Assembly (NCBI RefSeq): GCF_946902915.1
Contig: NZ_CAMPPY010000002.1
Coordinates: forward strand, 186,001 to 250,000
Length of the DNA stretch: 64,000 bases
From: Streptococcus sp. Marseille-Q5986
GTDB lineage: Bacteria > Bacillota > Bacilli > Lactobacillales > Streptococcaceae
Direction of reading: 5' to 3'
Numbering within the stretch: position 1 is the stretch's first letter; each line of letters begins with the position of its first letter. Positions 55,780 to 64,000 of the stretch are shown here, one piece after another. The translations under genes were made by a program, and so were the position numbers. A model generated the notes under the pieces. The model ran no database searches. It had not been told where the DNA came from and was given only the letters and a program-made list of their open reading frames with translations.

Positions 55780-57285
55780 TCAATGCGCCAACATTTCTTG
55801 GGCGATTTCTTGGCCAGATAGGTTATCTGGGTAGTAGGTTGGCCAATTATCCATTTCTTCAAATAGAGCTTCTTGACTTGTGCCTCCAAAGAAGATATGA
55901 AAATGTTCTGCCTTGACTGGGGCGATATTGTGGTCACTAAACTGAACATACTTGAATTGTCCAGCATCCGCATCTGTTGCTTCAAAGAGAAAGCGCACGC
56001 CACGATTGCCTTTCTTATAAGTCAAGATTTTCTTGCCAACATACTTGTAGGTGAATTTCTTACTTTGTCCACCTTGAACAAATTCTATAGTATTATCAGT
56101 AATATTGATCTTAGTGACATCTGTCTGGTAGCCTTTTCTATAGTAGGCATTGTACTCTTCCTTGGTCATCTTGCCAGTCAACTTAGCCTTGTAGTCAAAG
56201 ACTTGATCAAAAGTTCCATCCTCAAGGAAAGGATAGACCGACTGCCAGTTGCCAACATAGTCACTCAAGATACGATCTTTGACATCTGCATCCTCAAAGT
56301 AACCATTGTAAACTGTCTTGGTATTTTCTTCCTTTTCTGGCTCAATTTCTGGTCCTTCTTGGTCTGTTGTTTGTTTCAAAGCCTTGAGGTTTTTCTCCAT
56401 CACGGAGATATAGTCCTCACCAGCCTTGGTTGCTTCTTCTGTCAGACTTTCTAGCGGATTGAGCACATCTAGTTTGACGCCCGTTTCTTTTGAGAGTGTA
56501 TTGGCGAGGGCTTGTGAGGCATTTTCTTCAAAGTAGATATAAGAAATCTTATTTTTCTTGATATACTCGGTCAATTCTGCCAAACGTGCTGCTGATGGCT
56601 CTGCATCTGGTGAGAGACCTGAGATAGATACTTGCTTGAGACCGTAGTCCAAGGCAAGGTAGTTAAAGGCAGCGTGCTGCGTCACAAAGCTCTTTTGTTT
56701 GGCTTGAGACAAGCCTTCTGCATAAGCCTTATCCAAGGCTTGCAATTTTTCGATATAGGCAGATGCGTTCTTTTCAAAGGTCTCTTTTTTATCAGGATAA
56801 TCTGCTGACAAGCTATCACGGATGTGCTCTACTAGTTTAATGGCACGAACTGGTGATAACCAAACATGGGGATCATACTCATGGTGATGGCCTCCTTCGC
56901 CATGGTCATGGTCTCCCTCTTCTTCCTTACCACCTGGCAATAGGAGCATATCACCTGTCGCCTTGATAGTTTTCACTTTTTTCTTATCCAAGGTATCTAG
57001 CAATTTAGGTACCCATGTTTCCATGTTTTCATTTTCATAAACGAAGGTATCTGCATCTTGGATTTTGGCAACTGCCTTGGCAGATGGTTCGTATTCATGA
57101 GGTTCTGTCCCAGCACCGATTAGGAGTTCTACATTAGCCGTATCTCCTGCGACTTGCTTGGTAAATTCGTAGACAGGGTAAAAGGTTGTCACAATATTTA
57201 GTTTGCCATCTGCCTGCTTTTGACTGGAACAAGCCACTAAAAACAAGGCACATAGACTGGCTAGTAATAAGCTAATTTTTTTCAC
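55780..57285 (-). CDS. adcA: Zinc-binding lipoprotein AdcA with ZinT domain
   Basis: 501 residues, the usual length for the two-domain form. The start is GTG at 57285, with TAGGAG 6 bases upstream. Lipobox LVAC gives the lipidated Cys at 19. The ZnuA-like domain has GTEPHEYEPS (His63), the His-rich loop HDHGEGGHHHEYDPH at 126-140 and FVTQHAAFNYLALDYGL. The C-terminal ZinT domain (from about residue 320) has VYNGYFEDADVKDRILSDYV and ends with HFHIFFGG. It captures zinc outside the cell and hands it to AdcB/AdcC. Last gene of adcRCBA. Confidence 0.95.
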   Translation of the reverse strand: MKKISLLLASLCALFLVACSSQKQADGKLNIVTTFYPVYEFTKQVAGDTANVELLIGAGTEPHEYEPSAKAVAKIQDADTFVYENENMETWVPKLLDTLDKKKVKTIKATGDMLLLPGGKEEEGDHDHGEGGHHHEYDPHVWLSPVRAIKLVEHIRDSLSADYPDKKETFEKNASAYIEKLQALDKAYAEGLSQAKQKSFVTQHAAFNYLALDYGLKQVSISGLSPDAEPSAARLAELTEYIKKNKISYIYFEENASQALANTLSKETGVKLDVLNPLESLTEEATKAGEDYISVMEKNLKALKQTTDQEGPEIEPEKEENTKTVYNGYFEDADVKDRILSDYVGNWQSVYPFLEDGTFDQVFDYKAKLTGKMTKEEYNAYYRKGYQTDVTKINITDNTIEFVQGGQSKKFTYKYVGKKILTYKKGNRGVRFLFEATDADAGQFKYVQFSDHNIAPVKAEHFHIFFGGTSQEALFEEMDNWPTYYPDNLSGQEIAQEMLAH

Positions 57286-57294
57286 GTTCGTCTC

Positions 57295-58101
57295 CTATTT
57301 GATAAAACGTCTTACTAAACTGATGAGTATAAAGACAGTTACAAAAATAATGGTAATACTTGCACTTGCAGGTGTTTCTGCATAGTAGGAAATGTAAAGC
57401 CCTGCTACCATTCCCAAAAATCCAATAGCACTAGCAAGCAGCATGACCGATTTAAAGTTTTTCCCCAGACGCAGGGCAATACTAGCTGGCAAGACCATAA
57501 TGGTCGACACCAGAAGAGCTCCTGCAGCTGGAATCATAAGGGCAATAGCCACCCCTGTCACCATGTTAAAAAGAATGGACATGGTACGAACGGGCAAGCC
57601 ATCCACAAAGGCCGTATCCTCATCAAAGGTCAAGATATACATTGGACGAAGGAAGAGGAAGGTCAAAATCAAAACAACCGCCGCAATGACAAAGAGGGAA
57701 ATGACCTGCTCTTCGCTGATAGTCACAATCGAACCAAAAAGATATTGGTCCAAACTCATGGAGCTCAAACTTTTCCCCTTACTCATCACGATAAGAGACA
57801 CTGCAAGTCCTGTTGACATGAGGATGGCAGTTCCGATTTCCATAAAACTCTTGTAAACCGTACGGAGATACTCCAGGAAGACTGCCGCAATCAAGACAAT
57901 GGCAATAGTGGAAATAGTCGGAGAAATCCCCAGAACCAAACCAAAGGCTACCCCTGAAAGTGAGACGTGGCTGAGGGTATCACTCATCAAACTCTGACGG
58001 CGCAAGATGAGGAAGGTTCCCAATACTGGCGAGAAAAGACTCATAGCAATAACCGCCAGAAAGGCGCGTTGCATAAAGTCATAAGATAATAAACTAAGCA
58101 T
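57295..58101 (-). CDS. adcB: Zinc ABC permease AdcB
   Basis: 268 residues from ATG 58101, preceded by AGGAGGTGGGCC; the frame extends 8 codons further without a better site. About eight hydrophobic segments of the ABC-3 family, with [19 protein letters not shown] near residue 45 as the conserved ATPase-contact loop. It transports zinc from AdcA into the cytoplasm. The start overlaps the end of adcC by 8 bases and adcA follows after 9, so the genes are translationally coupled. Confidence 0.95.
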   Translation of the reverse strand: MLSLLSYDFMQRAFLAVIAMSLFSPVLGTFLILRRQSLMSDTLSHVSLSGVAFGLVLGISPTISTIAIVLIAAVFLEYLRTVYKSFMEIGTAILMSTGLAVSLIVMSKGKSLSSMSLDQYLFGSIVTISEEQVISLFVIAAVVLILTFLFLRPMYILTFDEDTAFVDGLPVRTMSILFNMVTGVAIALMIPAAGALLVSTIMVLPASIALRLGKNFKSVMLLASAIGFLGMVAGLYISYYAETPASASITIIFVTVFILISLVRRFIK

Positions 58102-58798
58102 GGCCCACCTCCTGATCATTCTCATGAACGTTGAAACAACGCCATGGCGAGTCTTGGTTACGAACTAGATGAATATTGCGGTCTGCATAGTCCTTAACTT
58201 CTTCAGGGTCATGGGTAATCATCAAAACAGCCTTGCCATGATGATGGGCGCTGTGGTGCATGAGTTCGTAAAATTCATTTTTACTTCCTGCATCCATCCC
58301 CGTTGTTGGCTCATCTAGGACAAAGATATCTGGGTCAGAAGCAAACATACGCGCAATCACCGATCGCTGCTTTTGTCCCCCAGAGAGAGAGCCCAAGCGT
58401 TTATCACGGTGTTCCCACATGCCAACTGAGTCCAGACTGACCTTGATATGTTCCTCATCATGAGCATTCAAGCGACGGAACCAACCCTTTCGCGGATAGC
58501 GACCCGATTTGACAAATTCATAAACCGTACTTGGAAAACCCGCATTGAAACTGGCAATCTGCTGGGGAAGATAGGCTATCCTAAGCTTTTTCCCATGAGT
58601 ATTTGTCTTTGAGATAGTTACTTTGCCAAATCTTGGTTGCAAGATGCCTAGACTCGCCTTGATAAGCGTTGTCTTGGCAGCCCCATTTTCACCAGTCAGG
58701 GTGACAAACTCCCCACTATCAACACTATAGTTGATATGCTCGAGAACAGGCTCCTTATCATAATAGAAGGATAAATCCTCTACCGTAATATATCTCAT
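58094..58798 (-). CDS. adcC: Zinc ABC ATPase AdcC
   Basis: 234 residues. Walker A is [10 protein letters not shown] near residue 37, with Ala in place of the usual Gly. The Q-loop is YLPQQIASF near 77, the signature [13 protein letters not shown] near 137, Walker [13 protein letters not shown] near 158 and the H-loop MITHDPEEV. It powers AdcB. The start codon overlaps the adcR stop (TAATG). Confidence 0.95.
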   Translation of the reverse strand: MRYITVEDLSFYYDKEPVLEHINYSVDSGEFVTLTGENGAAKTTLIKASLGILQPRFGKVTISKTNTHGKKLRIAYLPQQIASFNAGFPSTVYEFVKSGRYPRKGWFRRLNAHDEEHIKVSLDSVGMWEHRDKRLGSLSGGQKQRSVIARMFASDPDIFVLDEPTTGMDAGSKNEFYELMHHSAHHHGKAVLMITHDPEEVKDYADRNIHLVRNQDSPWRCFNVHENDQEVGHA

Positions 58799-59238
58799 TA
58801 TTTGATTTCTCCTACTAAAGCAGTCAAAAACCGCTGGATTACTTTTTGTTCATTTGGAGTAAACTGAGTCGCCACTTGTTCATAGGTTAAAAGTGTATGC
58901 TCATGGTGATGATGATGCTCCTCAGCGATTGGACGAGCCAAGTCAGTCAATTGATAAAAAATCACACGCGCATCTTTAGGATCTTTAGATGTTTCCAACA
59001 TTCCTTCCTTGACCAAAGACTTAATGGCCTTGGTAACTGCTGCCTGACTGACATTGAGACGATGGGCCAACTCCGAGTTGGTTAGGGATTCTTCTGACAA
59101 GAGCATGAGGATGTGTTCCTGAGTGTTGGTCAAAGCCACCTCACTCGTGCAATGCCCGATTAGAATTTCATGCTGGTTCTCAGATTTCAAGATCACCTCG
59201 TTTAAAAAGTTATCGATTTCCTGTGCAAGCTGTCTCAT
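58798..59238 (-). CDS. adcR: Zinc-responsive MarR-family repressor AdcR
   Basis: 146 residues. The winged helix has [20 protein letters not shown] and [20 protein letters not shown]. The C-terminal [12 protein letters not shown] region and the N-terminal [11 protein letters not shown] helix supply the zinc ligands expected for AdcR. With zinc bound it represses zinc uptake genes. GGAG lies before the ATG. First gene of the operon, with its own binding site in the promoter. Confidence 0.95.
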   Translation of the reverse strand: MRQLAQEIDNFLNEVILKSENQHEILIGHCTSEVALTNTQEHILMLLSEESLTNSELAHRLNVSQAAVTKAIKSLVKEGMLETSKDPKDARVIFYQLTDLARPIAEEHHHHHEHTLLTYEQVATQFTPNEQKVIQRFLTALVGEIK

Positions 59239-59294
59239 GTGTTACTCCTTCCCTAGCTATCTTTTTCGTAAAAACATAGATAGCCACCGATTCT

Positions 59295-59332
59295 TTACTG
59301 GTTAATTATATCATAAACCAAAAAAGAGTCAA
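59295..59332 (-). promoter_or_regulatory. Promoter of adcRCBA with AdcR-like operator
   Basis: Minus strand TTGACT (59332-59327), 16 bases, TATAAT (59310-59305). TTACTGGTTAA at 59295-59305 matches the AdcR motif TTAACYRGTTAA except for one missing base, and touches the -10 box, so zinc-AdcR should block transcription here. The -35 region is part of the nt5e terminator hairpin. Confidence 0.8.
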
Positions 59333-59370
59333 GGGAAAAAGGCGTAAAAACGTTTCCCTTGACTCTTCTA
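59321..59370. terminator. Terminator between the 5'-nucleotidase gene and adcR
   Basis: AAGAGTCAAGGGAAA pairs with TTTCCCTTGACTCTT, a 15-bp perfect stem. It follows the nucleotidase stop at 59386. Confidence 0.88.
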
Positions 59371-59385
59371 GATGTAAAATTTAAC

Positions 59386-61452
59386 CTATTTTTGCTTTGG
59401 TTTTCGATTCGATAAGATACCTGCTAAACCAGCTACCATTCCCATCAAGAGCAAGAAGATGGACTGTTCACTTCCTGTATTTGGGAGAGCCTTTTCTGAG
59501 ACAACTGCCTTCTTGCTAAATTGACCTGCCACCTCATAAGTCAGTGGAACATTTGTAGTCGCATCGTTAGCAGCCGCATTCGTTTGAGGCGTTTCTACTG
59601 GCAGACTAAAGGTTTTAGAATCCACAGAAATCGTCCGTGAGTTCGGATTGATCTTTTCATACTGGGTCAAATCAGCGGTTTTAATATACTCTTCAAAGGC
59701 TGCATCCATAGATGGGCCTTCTTCACGCGCACCACCCAACATAGTGTAGCCATCACCACCCGCAGCTAAGAAATCATTGGTTGCAAGATAGTAGGTTTTT
59801 ACGAGATCTAGGAGATCATAACGACCAGTCATGCGGTTTTTTACCTGGATGGCCAAGACACGTTTACCTGATGGTAGGTTGGTATCATAGTAGACCTTCA
59901 CACCTGAAACTTGCAAGAAACCACCACTTGGCTCTAACAGTGGTTGCCCGTTCTCATCCAAGACCTTCTTGCCATCCTTATCGACCTGCAAGATAGATCC
60001 GAGTGATTTTTCAAACATATCCAAGACTTGTTGCCCCGTCACTTGGATTTGTGAAATGGTATTTCCAAACGGAAGAACGGCAATGACATTTCCTTTAGTG
60101 ATTGGTTTGCCTTTTGCAATGGTTTCACGCAAACCACCACCATTTGTCACAGCGATGTCTGTCGGATGGCTAAATCCTGTTTGACCATACTGATAGAGAG
60201 AGTCTGCCACGACGTTTCCGAGGTTAGTTTCACGGACCCGAACATTTTCACGAGCACCGTTGAATTCTACAGGGCTGTTTGAAACGACTTCAACAGCATT
60301 TTCAGCATCGTATTTTTGTTTAATGTCTTTGACTAATTTTTCAACTTTTGGATTGGCAGTTAGTTTCTTGGCGTCAGCAGCTGCAATCAACGTAGGATTG
60401 CCCAAAAGCTGATGTGATTTGTAGATAATCTTCCCAACATTATGAAGGTAACTTCCTGTTTGGTTATAGGTAACATTGTCGCCATAAGTTGTGGAAGCTA
60501 CTGTATGAGAATGCCCATCAATAACTGTCACACGTTTGCCTTTGAGACGAGGATTTTTAGAGAGAGCTTCTGCCAAGGTTGAACCACGCCACTCGACTGG
60601 AGTTGTGGTATCTACACCCAAGTGAGCGAGCACAACATAGTGTTTGTAGTCTTTACCTTCTGCACGAGCCTTGGCTTGAACTTCTTCGATGACCTTATTG
60701 ACTTCAGAGATTGGATCTGTAAAAGTTACCCCTTTAATGTTTTTAGGGTGGGTTTTTGTAGCAGTTTCAGGTGTTGTTACACCGATTACAACAAATTCAT
60801 CACCTTCCATAGTCTTATCTTTATCAACGATTGTAGAAGCTTCAAAAAGACGAGCTCCATTGATATAAGTATTTGAGCTAAGTAATGGGAATTTCAAGAT
60901 TTCCTTGTATTTCTTAGCTTCGTCCAAACCAAAGTCAAACTCATGGTTTCCTACTACCATGGCATCATACTGCATCTGATTGAGAATTTCAGCACGCGCT
61001 TCACCCTTAGTAGAGTTGGAAATCGGCAAACCTTGAAAAGCATCTCCCGCATCAACAACTAGAGTATTTTGATTTGATTTCGCACGTTCCTGCTCAATGA
61101 CAGTCGCTAACTTGGCATCTCCAATTACTCCCTTTTCCTCTACAATACGACCATGGACATCATTGGTGTGTAAGATAACGGTGTCCTTTTCTTCGCTTTT
61201 AGTAGATTCAGCAGGAGCTGTCGGAGCTTCTATAGGTGCAACAACGGTTGCTGGAGTCTCTACCTCATTTGTTGGAGTTGCTGGCGCTGCAGGATTCGAC
61301 ACAGGAGCAGGAGTCTTCGACATGGCGGGAGTTACTACAACAGCTGAACTTTCTGCAGGAGTTGTTGCTTCTTCAGCGTAGACTTGTCCAGCTAAGAAGG
61401 CTGGAGCTAACAGGGCTGTCGACAAGACAGGTAACAAAGAACGTTTATTCAT
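59386..61452 (-). CDS. nt5e: Wall-anchored 5'-nucleotidase
   Basis: 688 residues. A signal peptide (about 1-26, ending VYAEE) is followed by a Pro/Ala/Thr-rich stretch to residue 85. The calcineurin-like metallophosphatase domain has ILHTNDVHGRI near 93, DAGDAFQGLP, VVGNHEFDFGLDEA and IDGHSHTV. The C-terminal substrate domain has TNGGGLRETI and AAGGDGYTML. LPNTGSE, a hydrophobic stretch and NRKPKQK form the sortase signal. It should hydrolyse extracellular AMP and similar nucleotides to adenosine, a known immune-evasion activity in streptococci. GAGG precedes the ATG. It stands alone between adcR and dltD. Confidence 0.93.
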   Translation of the reverse strand: MNKRSLLPVLSTALLAPAFLAGQVYAEEATTPAESSAVVVTPAMSKTPAPVSNPAAPATPTNEVETPATVVAPIEAPTAPAESTKSEEKDTVILHTNDVHGRIVEEKGVIGDAKLATVIEQERAKSNQNTLVVDAGDAFQGLPISNSTKGEARAEILNQMQYDAMVVGNHEFDFGLDEAKKYKEILKFPLLSSNTYINGARLFEASTIVDKDKTMEGDEFVVIGVTTPETATKTHPKNIKGVTFTDPISEVNKVIEEVQAKARAEGKDYKHYVVLAHLGVDTTTPVEWRGSTLAEALSKNPRLKGKRVTVIDGHSHTVASTTYGDNVTYNQTGSYLHNVGKIIYKSHQLLGNPTLIAAADAKKLTANPKVEKLVKDIKQKYDAENAVEVVSNSPVEFNGARENVRVRETNLGNVVADSLYQYGQTGFSHPTDIAVTNGGGLRETIAKGKPITKGNVIAVLPFGNTISQIQVTGQQVLDMFEKSLGSILQVDKDGKKVLDENGQPLLEPSGGFLQVSGVKVYYDTNLPSGKRVLAIQVKNRMTGRYDLLDLVKTYYLATNDFLAAGGDGYTMLGGAREEGPSMDAAFEEYIKTADLTQYEKINPNSRTISVDSKTFSLPVETPQTNAAANDATTNVPLTYEVAGQFSKKAVVSEKALPNTGSEQSIFLLLMGMVAGLAGILSNRKPKQK

Positions 61453-61550
61453 TTTGAAACCTCTTTCTTTTTTCCTTTATATTATACAATATTTCTAGAA
61501 AATTTGAAACCTTTGACTAATTTGCATCTAAAACATTCGCTATTTAAACA

Positions 61551-61582
61551 AAAAAGCTTGGGTTCAAATCCCAAACTTTTAA
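61551..61582. terminator. Terminator of the dlt operon
   Basis: AAAAGCTTGGG / CCCAAACTTTT stem with loop TTCAAAT, between the dltD stop (61589) and the nucleotidase start. Confidence 0.8.
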
Positions 61583-61588
61583 CTCATT

Positions 61589-63092
<1,504 letters not shown>

Positions 63093-63113
63093 TTATATCC
63101 TTTATTTTTTAAA

Positions 63114-64000
63114 CTATAAATCATTCAAGAATCCAGAAAAGATTAAGAATGACAGCATGACGACATGGAAGGTGACAACCATGCCAAGCAACTGAATCCA
63201 GCGATTCTCAGGTAGAGCAGGCTTCCCTGCTTTTTTCCGTTCCTTATTAAGCGTTTTTTTCTTGCGAACCCAGGCATCATTGATCACCAAGCCCAGTCCA
63301 TGAAAGAGTCCATAGGCGATATAGTACCAAGTCACTCCATGCCAAAATCCCATAATCAGCATATTTACAATGTAGGCCATGCTTGAGGTTACATTTCGAT
63401 TTTTAAAGACTTTCTTTCTGGTCAATACCATGACCATTCGCATAAAGACAAAGTCACGGAACCAGAAAGAGAGACTCATATGCCAGCGATTCCAAAATTC
63501 CTTTAAATCCCTCGATAAAAAAGGTTTGTTAAAGTTGATAGGGCTACGAATTCCCATCAAATTTGAAATGGCTAAGGCAAACATAGAGTAACCTGCAAAG
63601 TCAAAGAAGAGCTCCAGACCAAAGGTATACATAACTGCCAAGGCATAGAGGTTAAAGAAACCACCTGACTGCAGGGCTAGATTCTTCAGAGGAGGGAGTA
63701 AGGTCTCTCCTAAAACATGAGCCAGGATAAACTTATATAGAAAGCCAAGCATGATATACTTGACAGCCTCTTCCAGCATATCCATCAACTCATCCCGCTC
63801 AGGAATGGTCTGATAATTTTCATTGAAACGTTTAAAGCGATCAATTGGACCACTTGAAAAAGTCGGCATGAAGAGAAGGAAACGTAGGAATTCCCAGAGG
63901 GTAAAATCCTTAATCACTCCATCTCTCAGCTCGATGATAATCCCAACCGAACGAAAGGTCAGGTAAGAAATTCCCAAAAATCCAAGCAAAGACTGCGTTC
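63114..64000 (-). CDS. dltB: MBOAT-family D-alanyl transferase DltB, 5' part outside the window
   Basis: About 295 residues are present, to the stop at 63114; the start lies beyond base 64000. The membrane-bound O-acyltransferase core shows PTFSSGPIDRFKRFNEN, FLSRDLKEFWNRWHMSLSFW and the catalytic His in MGFWHGVTWYYIAYGLFHGL. It moves D-alanine from DltC across the membrane toward lipoteichoic acid. The frame stays open to the window edge, so it is simply cut off. Confidence 0.95.
   Translation of the reverse strand, partial: TQSLLGFLGISYLTFRSVGIIIELRDGVIKDFTLWEFLRFLLFMPTFSSGPIDRFKRFNENYQTIPERDELMDMLEEAVKYIMLGFLYKFILAHVLGETLLPPLKNLALQSGGFFNLYALAVMYTFGLELFFDFAGYSMFALAISNLMGIRSPINFNKPFLSRDLKEFWNRWHMSLSFWFRDFVFMRMVMVLTRKKVFKNRNVTSSMAYIVNMLIMGFWHGVTWYYIAYGLFHGLGLVINDAWVRKKKTLNKERKKAGKPALPENRWIQLLGMVVTFHVVMLSFLIFSGFLNDL

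Overview
The window reads as a chromosomal segment of a Mitis-group streptococcus, either Streptococcus mitis or a close relative of S. pneumoniae. The evidence is low-GC Gram-positive gene content, strong AGGAGG ribosome sites, six pneumococcal-type BOX repeats, YSIRK/LPxTG surface proteins, an M26 zinc metalloprotease with an N-terminal LPxTG, and the adc, dlt and fucose loci. Species is inferred; no rRNA is present.

Layout. 1-11.2 kb: end of L-serine dehydratase, a HAD phosphatase, a membrane nucleotide-sugar dehydratase with a glycosyltransferase, an MFS transporter, a PadR/DUF1700/DUF4097 envelope operon, a hypothetical protein, trhO, a small putative bacteriocin-immunity protein and a frameshifted CPBP protease. 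11.5-15.9 kb: an accessory cassette made of a small secreted protein with a consensus promoter, a lipoprotein, two ABC membrane subunits and an ATPase. It is flanked by about 130-bp direct repeats that are copies of the 3' end of the neighbouring sugar-binding-protein gene. 15.8-24.4 kb: a graveyard of sugar genes. It holds a broken sugar ABC transporter, a broken pRiA4b-ORF3-like gene, a GH38/GH20 deletion fusion, a frameshifted GH125 and a broken GH92. The gene order on either side suggests an origin-symmetric inversion breakpoint near 18.1 kb. 24.5-36.9 kb: a 1623-residue YSIRK/LPxTG repeat protein, a nuclease-transposase remnant, a gap with DnaA-box-like sites, an M26 metalloprotease and a frameshifted SPFH gene.

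37.0-54.8 kb: a complete-looking host-glycan/fucose operon read leftward: fuculokinase, a sugar ABC transporter (binding protein and two permeases), GH29 fucosidase, two GH36-type galactosidases, a CBM51-CBM51-GH98 endo-beta-galactosidase, fuculose-phosphate aldolase, fucose isomerase and lactaldehyde reductase, with a divergent DeoR regulator. The set fits release of blood-group A/B-type oligosaccharides outside the cell, import, trimming, and fucose catabolism. No fucU mutarotase is present. 55.2-55.5 kb: a 32-residue Fst-like toxin with a converging antisense RNA promoter and a shared terminator, i.e. a probable type I toxin-antitoxin locus. 55.7-59.3 kb: the zinc operon adcRCBA with an AdcR-like box. 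59.4-61.5 kb: an LPxTG 5'-nucleotidase. 61.6-64 kb: dltD, dltC and part of dltB.

The two most interesting items are the repeat-flanked secreted-protein/ABC cassette and the Fst-like toxin/antisense locus, followed by the rearrangement junction and the decay of the mannosidase cluster.
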